A stretch of 15,131 bases of DNA from assembly GCA_035474375.1 (NCBI GenBank), contig DATINJ010000109.1:1-15131 (forward strand), given 5' to 3'. The notes below the pieces were generated by a model. The model worked only from the letters and a program-made list of their open reading frames with translations, was not told the DNA's origin and made no database searches. Positions 1-7,136 of this stretch are shown here, in pieces; positions within the stretch are counted from its first letter, which is position 1; every line of letters begins with the position of its first letter. This DNA is from JANNPJ01 sp035474375. Its GTDB lineage: Bacteria > Actinomycetota > Actinomycetes > Actinomycetales > Kineosporiaceae. Position numbers and translations under genes: made by a program.

Positions 1-414
1 AGACAGAGCAACCGAGACCGCCTCAATATCCTCGCTCCAGATGTGGAACGCGGCCCCACCCCAGGTGATGCCACTAAAGTCCCCGACTGGCTCCATCGTG
101 TTCGGGGCAACCGTGATCCCCGGGGCCGAAGGCAGTGGAAAATCCAGCTCAATCGCCCGGGCCATCCAGTGCCGGACGCGGTCCGTGACGTCCTGATAGT
201 AATACTCGTCGACCGCCCGCCAGGCCCACGCACTTCCGCCAAATTGGATAGCTTTCAGAAAGCACTGGTCCGCGGCATCACAATGGGCTTCGGTGCCGCC
301 GGTGACGTTGTGCGCCCCGACCTGGAAGGCAGCCTCCGCGTCGCCCTGCTGGGCGCGGCGGAGCAGCCCATCCAGAAACACTTTCCGTTCTGCCTTATCC
401 GCTGGAATATCCAT
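1..414 (-). CDS. Sel1/TPR-like repeat protein, N-terminal part (runs off the window)
   Basis: The minus strand is open from an ATG at 414 to the window edge (138 codons, no stop seen). The product begins MDIPADKAERKVFLDGLL and continues with alternating helix-like segments rich in Ala, Gln, Asp and aromatic residues (for example RRAQQGDAEAAFQVG and DQCFLKAIQFGGSAWAWRA). This resembles Sel1-like or tetratricopeptide repeats, which usually act as protein-interaction scaffolds. No signal peptide or membrane segment is visible, so I infer a cytoplasmic protein. A weak AAAGG ribosome site lies a few bases before the ATG. GC-rich third positions support coding on this strand rather than the opposite one. 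The family call is inferred from repeat character; the C-terminal part, which could carry another domain, is missing. Confidence 0.6.
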   Translation of the reverse strand, partial: MDIPADKAERKVFLDGLLRRAQQGDAEAAFQVGAHNVTGGTEAHCDAADQCFLKAIQFGGSAWAWRAVDEYYYQDVTDRVRHWMARAIELDFPLPSAPGITVAPNTMEPVGDFSGITWGGAAFHIWSEDIEAVSVALS

Positions 415-783
415 AGCCTTTGACGACTTTCGCTCGTGATGCGGGACTGCTCGGTCAGCCTACTGAGGCCGTGATGGCGCAAGAGCCAAGGCATCCGCCG
501 TTCGGTCGGACAACGATCCGGTAGATCCTCCGGGCACATCGGTGATGGTTACTGCGGTGCCGGTGTGGCGTCGGTCTGAGTTCCGGTGGGCGCGGGATCG
601 GTAGATGTCCTGGACGCTTTCGCCTCGTGGTTGCCGGCTCCGGTCGTCGTCGCACCGGGTCTTGCCCTCGGCAATCCAGGGGGTTCTGTACCGTCGCTTC
701 CTGCGCCGCGTTTGATTCCGGCGCTGCCTCTGATTCCGATCGATCTGTCTCGTCAAACTAGCGAGCATCTGAGTCGCTTTTGC
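415..783. other. Intergenic stretch with no supported gene
   Basis: About 370 bases lie between the upstream ends of the Sel1-like gene and the stop of the VOC gene. Both strands have overlapping open frames here, but their translations are Arg/Pro-rich with no recognisable motif, no hydrophobic core pattern and no convincing ribosome site. The promoter of the Sel1-like gene should lie near its right-hand side of position 414, but I see no clear -35/-10 pair. It may hold decayed coding sequence. Confidence 0.5.
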
Positions 784-1161
784 CTACGGCTGTTTCGCCG
801 GAGGCTCGTTGAAGCGGATCCGATTTCCGAAGGGGTCGATGGCCTCCAGACAGGTCCCGATCTCGTCGACCTCGAGACCCGGCCGCAGGTAGGAGTAGCC
901 CTTGCCGTGGAGTTCCGAGTGGTAGTCGCGGACGCCGCTGACCTCGACGTAGACCACGACGCCAGGCGAACCGTCACCGTGATGTTCGGACAGGTGCAGT
1001 ATGGCGCCGGCTCGTGAGATCTGGCAGTACAGCGGCATCTCCGGTTCGAAACGGTGCTCCCAGTCGAGTTGGAAGCCCAGATAGTCCAGGTAGAACTCCT
1101 TCGCCCGCTGCACGTCGAAGATGCGTAGGACCGGCACCACACGGGTCACGCTCAAGGCCAT
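784..1161 (-). CDS. VOC/glyoxalase superfamily protein (bleomycin-resistance-like fold)
   Basis: This 125-residue protein has the size and layout of single-domain vicinal-oxygen-chelate proteins: an N-terminal half with VVPVLRIFDVQRAKEFYLDYLGF (beta-alpha unit, residues about 7-29) and a C-terminal half ending IDPFGNRIRFNE, the classic DPFGNRI motif of this superfamily. Such proteins are metal-dependent isomerases, dioxygenases or drug-binding resistance proteins; the substrate here cannot be told. The short WEHRF and ILHLSEHHGDG segments resemble the Ble-type subgroup (Glyoxalase_7-like), which binds drugs without metal. I chose the ATG at 1161 because homologues begin about there; 28 codons open further upstream to 1245 lack domain character. 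It is cytoplasmic, with no operon partner in the window. Confidence 0.85.
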   Translation of the reverse strand: MALSVTRVVPVLRIFDVQRAKEFYLDYLGFQLDWEHRFEPEMPLYCQISRAGAILHLSEHHGDGSPGVVVYVEVSGVRDYHSELHGKGYSYLRPGLEVDEIGTCLEAIDPFGNRIRFNEPPAKQP

Positions 1162-1347
1162 GCCCCAAGTCTGCCAGCCTTGATCTGAACTCGATACCGA
1201 TGGTGCTGGCGGAGCTTGGTGCGGGATGCCACCCACCAAGAGCATCGCCAGGTCCAGAAGCCCCTCCTCGGAACGATTTCAATCGTGGACCTGCTCAAAT
1301 GGCACTCGAGTATTGGCTTCTGCACCTACATGGGAGACCCTAGCGCT

Positions 1348-1809
1348 ATGGAGGGACCACCCGGTTGCCTGTTTCTTCCGTTCGTAGCGCCTGCCCTCCT
1401 GCTCTCCGTCGTCCTGCCGCAGAACGTGTTCTCCCATCATTCGTTCTGGGGGCGCGCCCTCGATCTACTGGTGAGCGTCATCGCCGTCCAGGCCCAGAGC
1501 CAGGGGGTCCAGCAGCTCTGCGCGATTCTTCGAGCCATCGCCCTGATGGACGGCCGTAGCGGCGTCGGCCTACTGCTCGTGCCGTTCTACCCGCTCGCGG
1601 TCTTCATGTACTGGATCACCAGCCTGGTCTCAGACGCTACCGGGGTTGGTCTGGTCAGTCATGGGTTTCTAGGGACGTTATTGGGCGGCACTTTGGTCGC
1701 GGGTCCGGTCATGGCCCAGTGGTGGTTCGCCGGGACCATGAAGTATCTCGAGGGACGGGCGGACGTCGAACAGTCGGTGCGGGATCACTACGACGACTGG
1801 TACGACTGA
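1348..1809 (+). CDS. Small membrane protein of unknown function
   Basis: A 153-residue product with three or so hydrophobic stretches: residues about 6-24 (LFLPFVAPALLLSVVLP), about 72-90 (VGLLLVPFYPLAVFMYWI) and about 105-130 (GFLGTLLGGTLVAGPVMAQWWF). The C-terminus is acidic and aromatic (DHYDDWYD). I do not recognise the family. The ATG at 1348 is preceded by GGGAGA about ten bases upstream; an in-frame ATG at 1330 or at 1216 is possible but would add a region unlike a membrane protein. GC-rich third positions support coding. It contains one TTA leucine codon at 1678-1680 (Leu111). The secreted HNH nuclease follows on the same strand after 196 bases, but nothing ties the two functionally. 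Confidence 0.6.
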   Translation: MEGPPGCLFLPFVAPALLLSVVLPQNVFSHHSFWGRALDLLVSVIAVQAQSQGVQQLCAILRAIALMDGRSGVGLLLVPFYPLAVFMYWITSLVSDATGVGLVSHGFLGTLLGGTLVAGPVMAQWWFAGTMKYLEGRADVEQSVRDHYDDWYD

Positions 1810-1965
1810 GTCTGGAACCAGGCCACCCGGAAGAACGCCGCGCGGCTGGCTGCAGTGGGCACTCGAGTACGCGAACAGCCTCGACCCGACGTGGGTGGTC
1901 GTGACTACTCCAGGACTGATCCTTAGGGACTTGTCCATTCGCCAACTAGCGTGCGCTGCGCATGC

Positions 1966-2003
1966 GAGGCTGTGCCTCCCTTGATGACCTTGAAGTGAGG
2001 CAC
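1966..2003 (+). promoter_or_regulatory. Two mutually exclusive hairpins covering the nuclease ribosome site
   Basis: GTGCCTC (1972-1978) can pair with GAGGCAC (1997-2003), a 7-bp stem that buries the GTGAGG ribosome site (1995-2000) of the gene starting at 2006. The same GCCTC (1974-1978) can instead pair with GAGGC (1966-1970) across a 3-base loop, which would free the ribosome site. Seen directly; a regulatory role is inferred and the stems are short. Confidence 0.3.
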
Positions 2004-2005
2004 CC

Positions 2006-2677
2006 ATGCGCCACCGCGTCCTGCTCGCCGCTGCCTCCCTGTCCATCACCGCCGCGACGGTGATTGCGCCCACCTCGCAAGCCAGCGCAGACACAACCAC
2101 CACCGGCAAAGAGCTGCTGAGCAAGCTCAGCGTCGAGGCAGAATCCACCCGCCATTACGACCGAGACAAGTTCATGAAGGACTGGGCCGACCGCAACGGT
2201 GACTGCCAGAACACCCGTTCCGAGGTGTTACAGGACGAGTCCAGCGTGCCAGTCACCTACTGGGCAAACAACCCCTGCAAACCCGTCATGACCGGCCAAT
2301 GGCTGTCCTGGTACGACGAAAAGGCCTCGACCAACCCCGTCCAGGACCTCCAGATCGACCACGTCGTCGCCCTGTCCGAGGCCTGGGACTCCGGGGCGTG
2401 GGCGTGGACCAATGCCAAGCGGAAACGTTACGCCAACGACCTCGGATTCGCCTGGACCCTTGACGCCGTCACCGGCAGCGTCAATCAGGACAAGAGCGAC
2501 AGCGATCCCGTGGACTGGCTGCCCGACAACCACGTCTGCAAGTACGCCCGGCACTGGGTGGCCATCAAGTACCGGTGGAAACTCTCGATCGACACGGACG
2601 AGAAGACAAAACTGGCCGGCATCCTGACCGGCGACTGTGGCGCGCTCGACCTCACCATCCCCAAACGCGCCAAGTAG
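2006..2677 (+). CDS. Secreted HNH endonuclease family protein (DUF1524/GmrSD C-terminal-like)
   Basis: A 223-residue exported nuclease. Residues 1-28 form a Sec signal peptide (Arg-His-Arg, hydrophobic core, cleavage near ASA-D). The mature part has the DRNGDC and TRSEVL segments near residues 62-75, then the catalytic DHVVAL motif at Asp118-His119, AWDSGAWAW, AND at 143-145 and Asn160 in SVNQDKSDSDP followed by DWLP. This is the usual order of the HNH-family (DUF1524) extracellular nucleases common in actinobacteria, which hydrolyse DNA or RNA outside the cell. Four cysteines (67, 91, 178, 211) could make two disulfides, consistent with export. GTGAGG five bases before the ATG is a good ribosome site, although it can be masked by a hairpin. 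Leu75 is encoded by a rare TTA codon (2228-2230). The likely role is nutrient scavenging; a competitive toxin role is possible but unsupported. Confidence 0.88.
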   Translation: MRHRVLLAAASLSITAATVIAPTSQASADTTTTGKELLSKLSVEAESTRHYDRDKFMKDWADRNGDCQNTRSEVLQDESSVPVTYWANNPCKPVMTGQWLSWYDEKASTNPVQDLQIDHVVALSEAWDSGAWAWTNAKRKRYANDLGFAWTLDAVTGSVNQDKSDSDPVDWLPDNHVCKYARHWVAIKYRWKLSIDTDEKTKLAGILTGDCGALDLTIPKRAK

Positions 2678-2704
2678 GCACGACCGGATATTCAGGGCAC
2701 CGAC

Positions 2705-2767
2705 CAGGCAGCAGCACGCGGGCGGCTCCTCCACGCCGGTCCTGCCTGACCTTGCGGCTTCGGTCAG
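2705..2767. terminator. Possible shared terminator between convergent genes
   Basis: The gap between the nuclease stop (2677) and the GH28 stop (2764-2766, opposite strand) holds two inverted repeats: CAGGCAG (2705-2711) with CTGCCTG (2742-2748), and CTGACC (2746-2751) with GGTCAG (2762-2767). The two stems overlap, and neither is followed by a T-run. Convergent ends make a bidirectional terminator plausible. Confidence 0.3.
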
Positions 2768-5250
2768 AGGGGCAATGGGTCCAAGACGACTGCGGGCAGG
2801 GTGGTGAAGGTGACCGAGACCGGGTATGGAGTGGCGTTTCCGGATCCGTCCACTGCCCGGACCGTGAGCTGGTAGGTCGTGTTCGGGGTCAGCCGAGTCA
2901 AGGTGGCGCTGGTCGCGCTCGCTGGTGCGGTCGTCACGGTGCTGCCGTTCAGGACGACCTCGTAACCCTGGAGCGCGGTCTCGTCGGTAGCGGGCCGCCA
3001 GCTCACCTTGGCCCAGGTGATCCCGATCCCGGCGGCCGGGGCGGTGACCGCGTCCGGATCGGTCGGAACCACGGGCGGGACGACGTCCGGGTCACCAGTG
3101 GTTCGAGCGGACGCCGACCGCCGCGGTGATGCGTTGCCGGTGGCGTCTTCGGCGTTGACGGCGAAGGTGTAGCGCTGGGCCGGGGAAAGGCCGGTGACGG
3201 TATACCCGAGCTGGTTGCCCGGAACGGTAGCCACGACTTGGCCGTTCACCAGCACCGTGTACGAACTCACCGCGGTGTCGTCAGTGGCCGCCGTCCAGTT
3301 CAGTTCGGCCGACGTGCTGGTAGGGGCGGCGGTCAGCACCCGGCCGACCGGCCAGCGCGGGACGGCCGAGGCGTTGACGGTGACCGGGGTGGCTACCGTG
3401 CTGCCGGTGAACCGGAGCCCGGTGGAATGGGTGATCGCCCAGGGATCGGCCGTGGTGTCGAAGGTGACGTCGTTGAAGGAACTGTCCTTCAGGTAAGTGA
3501 TGACGGCCGGCTTCGCCCGGAGGAACCGGACGCCGTTGAAGTGCAGCCTCTGGTGGTAGCGGTCGAAGACCCCGATCACCCCGATGGCCGGGCCGCCGGT
3601 CCCGTCGACGGTGACGTTCGCCACCGTGACGTCCTCGAAGCGCGCCTTCACTCCAGCCGGTTCGACCGTGATCGCGGCATTCGGGTCGGAGTACGCGGAG
3701 GTGAAGACAAATGCTTGGACGGCAACATTTTTCACCGCGCTGTCGCGGAACAGGAAGCGTCGCCCGCCACCGCCGTTGGCCGGGGCTGTCTTCATTCGCA
3801 GGGCCACGTCGCCGATGGTGATGACGTTGTCCTCAGCCAACACGTCCTGGATCCAGGCACCGGTGAAGCTTCCGGCCACGATCGCGCCGTGGCTGTTCCG
3901 GAAGTAATTGTCGAAGACCCAGACGTTGCTGGTCGGAGTGTCGTCGGCGGCCTCGGCACCGATCCCGGCGTTGAGGTTGACGGCGTCGTCGCCCATGTCG
4001 AACACCGAGTCGTACACGGTCAGTCCGGTGCTGTTGATGAACTCGACACCGTCCGCATTGTTGCCCGAGGCACTGCTGTTGTTGCTGTACGTCTCCAGAC
4101 GCACGCCTTCGACGGTGACGTTCTTCGAGGTGATGTTCACCAGGGTGTGGTTGGCCGGGTTGGTCGCGGTGAAACCGCCGTAGTAGGCATTGGTCACGCC
4201 GCGCAGGTCGATGAGGTTCGACCGGGTCGGGTACGGGGCCTTGCTGCCCAGCTCGCTCGCCCGAGCCACCTGCGCCTTGGCCAGCACCCCGTTGGTGCCG
4301 ACCGTCGCGGAGGTGCTGGGCATCGCGACCCGGAACCCGTCGGCGTCCACCCCTTGCTGAAGCCAGCCGTTGCCGTCGATCGTGCCGGCGCCAACGATTC
4401 GAATGTTCTTCAGCGCCCCCGGCGTATAGGTCTGGGCGTTGATCAGGGCATGGAACCGGACGTCCGTCGAGTAGGGCAGCAACCGGAAGCCCCACTGATA
4501 GTCATCGGCGTTCTCCGACCCCAGCAGGGTGGCGCCGTCGGCGATCTCCAACGTCAGGTCGCTCTTCAGCCAGATCGCACCGGTCTTGAAGGTGCCGGCC
4601 GGGATGCGCACCGTGGCTCCGGGCGTGGCGGCGGCGATGGCGGCCTGAATAGCCTCGGTGTTCAGGGTCGTGCCGTCGCCGACCGCTCCATACCGGGTCA
4701 CGTCGAAGACCTGGGGGACGACGGTGGTGGAGGCGGTGATCCGCGCGCTGTCCGCGGACTCGAGGCCGTCCCGGTTCACCGAGCGAACCGTGAACGTGTA
4801 CGACGTGTGCGGCCGCAGGCCGGTGGCGATGAAGTGATGTGGGACAACCCGGTACTGCTGATCGTTCGAGGAGTCGGCGTAGAACCGGGACACCAGCGGG
4901 CCGGCCTGGCCGCCGGTGGGCTCACCGACCGACCCGACGAGAGCGCCGTCCCGGTAGACGCGGTAGCCGGAGATATCACTGTACGACGCTGGTTTCGCCC
5001 AGACCAGGCTGATCGAATCCTGGTCCGCGGAGAGGGTTGGCACCCGTAGATGCAACGGTGCGGAGGGTGTCCCTGCGGGCCGGGCCGCAGAAGCTGCCTC
5101 GACGGCCGATGTTGTCGTTCCCAGAATCAGGCCGGCCACGACGGCACCGACCGCCAAGGACCGCCGTAACCGCGGGGCCGCCAATCGGCGCTCACCCGAA
5201 CGACGCTCACTCGGACGGCTCGCGCCCGGACGCTGCGGTGGTGTGGTCAC
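2764..5250 (-). CDS. Secreted exo-polygalacturonase, Fn3-GH28-Fn3-Fn3 (PehX-like)
   Basis: An 828-residue extracellular pectinase. Residues 1-53 are a long Arg-rich signal peptide (hydrophobic core about 31-50). An Fn3 domain (about 62-176) precedes a GH28 right-handed beta-helix (about 180-620), opened by YGAVGDGTTLNTEAIQ; two more Fn3 domains (about 636-718 and 735-818) follow. The GH28 catalytic motifs are intact: Asn398-Ala-Asp400, Asp421-Asp422, His454-Gly455 and Arg485-Met-Lys487. The N-terminal Fn3 plus NNADGVEF and NSHGAIV resemble Erwinia PehX, which releases digalacturonate from the non-reducing end of polygalacturonate; the exact product here is inferred. The GTG at 5250 was chosen because GAGGAGGAGA lies just upstream; 36 further open codons to 5358 overlap the operator region. 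Leu28 in the signal peptide is a TTA codon (5167-5169). Confidence 0.92.
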   Translation of the reverse strand: MTTPPQRPGASRPSERRSGERRLAAPRLRRSLAVGAVVAGLILGTTTSAVEAASAARPAGTPSAPLHLRVPTLSADQDSISLVWAKPASYSDISGYRVYRDGALVGSVGEPTGGQAGPLVSRFYADSSNDQQYRVVPHHFIATGLRPHTSYTFTVRSVNRDGLESADSARITASTTVVPQVFDVTRYGAVGDGTTLNTEAIQAAIAAATPGATVRIPAGTFKTGAIWLKSDLTLEIADGATLLGSENADDYQWGFRLLPYSTDVRFHALINAQTYTPGALKNIRIVGAGTIDGNGWLQQGVDADGFRVAMPSTSATVGTNGVLAKAQVARASELGSKAPYPTRSNLIDLRGVTNAYYGGFTATNPANHTLVNITSKNVTVEGVRLETYSNNSSASGNNADGVEFINSTGLTVYDSVFDMGDDAVNLNAGIGAEAADDTPTSNVWVFDNYFRNSHGAIVAGSFTGAWIQDVLAEDNVITIGDVALRMKTAPANGGGGRRFLFRDSAVKNVAVQAFVFTSAYSDPNAAITVEPAGVKARFEDVTVANVTVDGTGGPAIGVIGVFDRYHQRLHFNGVRFLRAKPAVITYLKDSSFNDVTFDTTADPWAITHSTGLRFTGSTVATPVTVNASAVPRWPVGRVLTAAPTSTSAELNWTAATDDTAVSSYTVLVNGQVVATVPGNQLGYTVTGLSPAQRYTFAVNAEDATGNASPRRSASARTTGDPDVVPPVVPTDPDAVTAPAAGIGITWAKVSWRPATDETALQGYEVVLNGSTVTTAPASATSATLTRLTPNTTYQLTVRAVDGSGNATPYPVSVTFTTLPAVVLDPLPL

Positions 5251-5281
5251 GGCGAATCTCCTCCTCGGCGGAGCCCATCTG

Positions 5282-5295
5282 GGCAAGCGCTTACC
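5282..5295 (-). promoter_or_regulatory. LacI-type operator upstream of the GH28 gene
   Basis: The imperfect palindrome GGCAAGCGCTTACC has a perfect AAGCGCTT core (5285-5292) and matching outer GG/CC. It lies 32 bases before the GTG start, where a repressor would block transcription or early elongation. A -10-like TATCCT (minus strand, 5302-5307) sits just upstream of it. Central-CG palindromes of this sort are typical of LacI-family regulators of sugar genes in actinobacteria. It matches the GH127/GH43 operators at about 9 of 12 core positions. Confidence 0.5.
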
Positions 5296-5370
5296 GTTGG
5301 CAGGATAGCCCACGCGGATACGGAAGTTCACCGCTCCTGCCGGATACGTGATCGGCAAAGTCGTTCTCTG

Positions 5371-5383
5371 TGAAAATCTTTCA
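5371..5383. promoter_or_regulatory. 13-bp inverted repeat TGAAA-N3-TTTCA
   Basis: The arms are perfect (TGAAA 5371-5375, TTTCA 5379-5383), in a locally AT-rich patch about 120 bases upstream of the GH28 start and 220 bases upstream of the + strand gene at 5605. It could be a second regulator site for either gene. No known box is matched with certainty. Confidence 0.25.
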
Positions 5384-5461
5384 TCATCCAGCCAGCGTGG
5401 CCCCGATCGGCGCGGGGGCGGAGCAGCTGAGCCGCGCCGTCACCGGACGAGTCAGCCCGTT

Positions 5462-5480
5462 CGTGAGCAATCCGTGAGCA
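5462..5480. repeat. Direct repeat CGTGAGCA with 11-bp period
   Basis: Two identical 8-mers (5462-5469 and 5473-5480) lie one helical turn apart in the divergent promoter region between the GH28 gene and the gene at 5605. Tandem half-sites at 11 bp spacing are characteristic of dimeric response-regulator sites, but the regulator is unknown and chance cannot be excluded. Confidence 0.3.
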
Positions 5481-5604
5481 GTTGTCAGGTACCGCCGACC
5501 GCTTCCGTATCAAGCACTGTTGGCCGCCCTCGAAACGCGCAGGCCACGCCGCTCCCCCGGTCGGCCTACGGATCGGCCTAGCGGGGAGCCGATAGCGTTC
5601 GGGG

Positions 5605-6162
5605 ATGGACATTCCTGGTGGCGCGTCCGATGGCGGTGGCGACTACCCGACCGGCCCCGCCGACATCGGCGCCGCTATCGCGCTCGTCGCGGCCCGTCCG
5701 GGGATGTACCGCTTGCAGGAGGACTACCGTCAGGTGGTGGCCTTCGTTATGGGTTGGTCCCAGGCCCGCCCGGATGTCTTCAAGAGCCTCGACAGCTGGA
5801 GCATCACTCGCATCGGCGGAGCGCTCGACAAGTACGGCTGGCCGGGTGCCCTCGGCGTGCTGGCCGCGGACCGCGTGGCCAGCAGTGATGCGCGGTACCC
5901 GCACTGTCCCCTCGTCAACGCCTTCCTGACGCTGGTCTGCGAATACATAGCCGACGTGGAGCAGGAGGGATCGCATCAGCGCATCCAGAAGGAGCACGAG
6001 GCCGCGCTAGCGCGTTACGACGCGGCTCACAAGAGGTCCGCGCATCCACACGGCACCGACATCAATAGCGCCCGATGGCACGAAGAATGCAGTGACTGGC
6101 AGGAGCAATACATGCCAGCGCTCCGTTTCGCGCGCAATGCCGGCGATCCCTGGGCCGTCTAG
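5605..6162 (+). CDS. Hypothetical protein with RPGMY motif
   Basis: A 185-residue soluble protein with no signal peptide or membrane segment. Residues 20-50 read as a helix containing RPGMY (31-35) followed by YRQVVAFVMGW. This RPGMY plus hydrophobic-helix pattern occurs in small bacterial proteins of unknown function, but I cannot name the family. A second conserved-looking segment, CPLVNAFLTLVCEYIADVEQE, precedes a charged helical region (HQRIQKEHEAALARYDAAHK). The C-terminus is Trp-rich and polar. The ATG at 5605 has a weak ribosome site (GGGG immediately before it, GGGGAG about 16 bases upstream). The gene faces away from the GH28 gene and no partner is evident. The same frame stays open for 91 codons after its TAG stop. 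Confidence 0.65.
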   Translation: MDIPGGASDGGGDYPTGPADIGAAIALVAARPGMYRLQEDYRQVVAFVMGWSQARPDVFKSLDSWSITRIGGALDKYGWPGALGVLAADRVASSDARYPHCPLVNAFLTLVCEYIADVEQEGSHQRIQKEHEAALARYDAAHKRSAHPHGTDINSARWHEECSDWQEQYMPALRFARNAGDPWAV

Positions 6163-6438
6163 GACACACCTGTCAACGCCACCGACAGATTCGGTCACTT
6201 CAGACCGCAGGTTGTTGCGGCGTTTCTGAACGTCCCCTACCGGGGCCCGGAGAACCCTGAGCGGGTCCGTGCTGCCCTGGTCAGCACACCCTCTGAACGC
6301 CCATGGAGACCAGACGCCGCCGGCCCCGTCCACCGAATCACCCACCAGGACGACCTCGCCCTCAAACCCCTCGACACCGAAACCGAGACGGTCTGGACCC
6401 AGGCGCGCGAAGCTCTGGGCTTTGCTGGACGGACGTAG
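6163..6438 (+). pseudogene. Possible gene remnant continuing in frame after the stop at 6160-6162
   Basis: The reading frame of the preceding gene remains open for 91 codons past its TAG, to a TAG at 6436-6438. The second half has coding-like, GC-rich third positions and ends ETETVWTQAREALGFAGRT, which looks like a natural C-terminus. There is no ATG, and no ribosome site for a separate start is evident. It could be the tail of a decayed gene. A chance open frame in GC-rich DNA is also quite possible. Confidence 0.25.
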
Positions 6439-6508
6439 GCTAGGCACCTGGCCGCTGCTGCCGAAGCTCCATGGACCCGGTTCCGGCGGGGTGAGGTCAA
6501 GCCTCCAC

Positions 6509-6532
6509 GAAACTTGGGACGATCGCTGCGAC
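6509..6532 (+). promoter_or_regulatory. Candidate ECF-type promoter before the sigma factor gene
   Basis: GAAAC (6509-6513) and CGAC (6529-6532), separated by 15 bases, resemble the GGAAC / CGTC elements recognised by many ECF sigma factors and sit about 32 bases before the ATG at 6564. ECF operons are often autoregulated. The spacer is one or two bases short and both elements are imperfect. Confidence 0.2.
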
Positions 6533-6563
6533 ACACTTGTGCGGACGTGGACAGGAACAGGGT

Positions 6564-7136
6564 ATGAACTCCACCATTCCGCCGCCGCGGGAGCGCGAAC
6601 AGCGCTTCCGGGAGATCTACGACGCGGCGTACGTCGATCTGCTTCGTTACGTACGCAGGCGCGTTCATCCAACCCACGCCGAGGACGTTGTCGGTGACGT
6701 CATGCTCGTTGCGTGGCGCCGCCTCGACGACGTCCCCGCCGACGTTTCGGCGGCGCGCGCCTGGCTCTTCGGCGTGGCACGCAAGACCCTCCAGAACACT
6801 CGGCGCCGCGACGACAGGCACGATGCCGTCGCGGTCCGGCTCGCCGAAGTCCCCCACGGTCCCGCCGATGTCGGCCAGCTTCCTGACCTGGTTGCCTACC
6901 GGGCAGACATCGCCGCAGCCTGGCCGCTCCTGAGCGCGTTGCACCAAGAAGCGATCGCGCTTTCGGTCCTCGACGGACTCACCGCGCCCGAGGCGGCCGC
7001 CGTGCTCGGCATCTCGTCCACTGCCTTTCGCCTGCGGTTGTCCCGTGCCCGGCGCACCCTGCGTCGCCACGTCGACTCCAGCACCGCCGATGGCCGCCTG
7101 CCCGGCCCCCTTGCTTCTGTCAGGAGCCCACGATGA
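6564..7136 (+). CDS. ECF-family RNA polymerase sigma factor
   Basis: A 190-residue sigma factor. Region 2 spans about residues 14-75: FREIYDAAYVDLLRYVRRRV, AEDVVGDVMLVAWRRLDDVP and ARAWLFGVARKTLQN. Region 4 spans about 115-170 with the helix-turn-helix LTAPEAAAVLGISSTAFRLR and LSRARRTLRRH. Regions 1 and 3 are absent and the length is usual for extracytoplasmic-function sigma factors. It directs core polymerase to a small regulon in response to a signal sensed by its partner. The ATG at 6564 follows an AGGAACAGGG stretch; three nearby upstream codons in frame lead only to an unlikely earlier start at 6537. The last codons overlap the next gene by ATGA (7133-7136), so translation is coupled. 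The regulon cannot be read from the window, and linkage to the carbohydrate genes is not shown. Confidence 0.88.
   Translation: MNSTIPPPREREQRFREIYDAAYVDLLRYVRRRVHPTHAEDVVGDVMLVAWRRLDDVPADVSAARAWLFGVARKTLQNTRRRDDRHDAVAVRLAEVPHGPADVGQLPDLVAYRADIAAAWPLLSALHQEAIALSVLDGLTAPEAAAVLGISSTAFRLRLSRARRTLRRHVDSSTADGRLPGPLASVRSPR

Noticed and set aside
1810..1965. Coding-like fragments after the small membrane protein, such as WLQWALEYANSLDPTWVVV
   Set aside because: The segment is short, lacks a start and ribosome site, and the plausible texture jumps between frames. It may be a decayed gene but cannot be supported.
1348..2677. Idea that the membrane protein and secreted nuclease form a toxin-immunity pair
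   Set aside because: They are 196 bases apart, the nuclease looks like a common extracellular scavenging enzyme, and the membrane protein has no immunity-like feature.
3238..5049. Long + strand open frame (603 codons) opposite the GH28 gene
   Set aside because: It is antisense to an enzyme with all catalytic motifs intact; the translation is Val/Gly/Asp/Arg-rich without domains, a usual shadow of GC-rich coding DNA.
5188..5211. Two CGCTCAC half-sites resembling operator halves inside the GH28 signal-peptide coding region
   Set aside because: They are explained by codons of the Arg/Ser/Glu-rich N-terminal segment and do not form a dyad.
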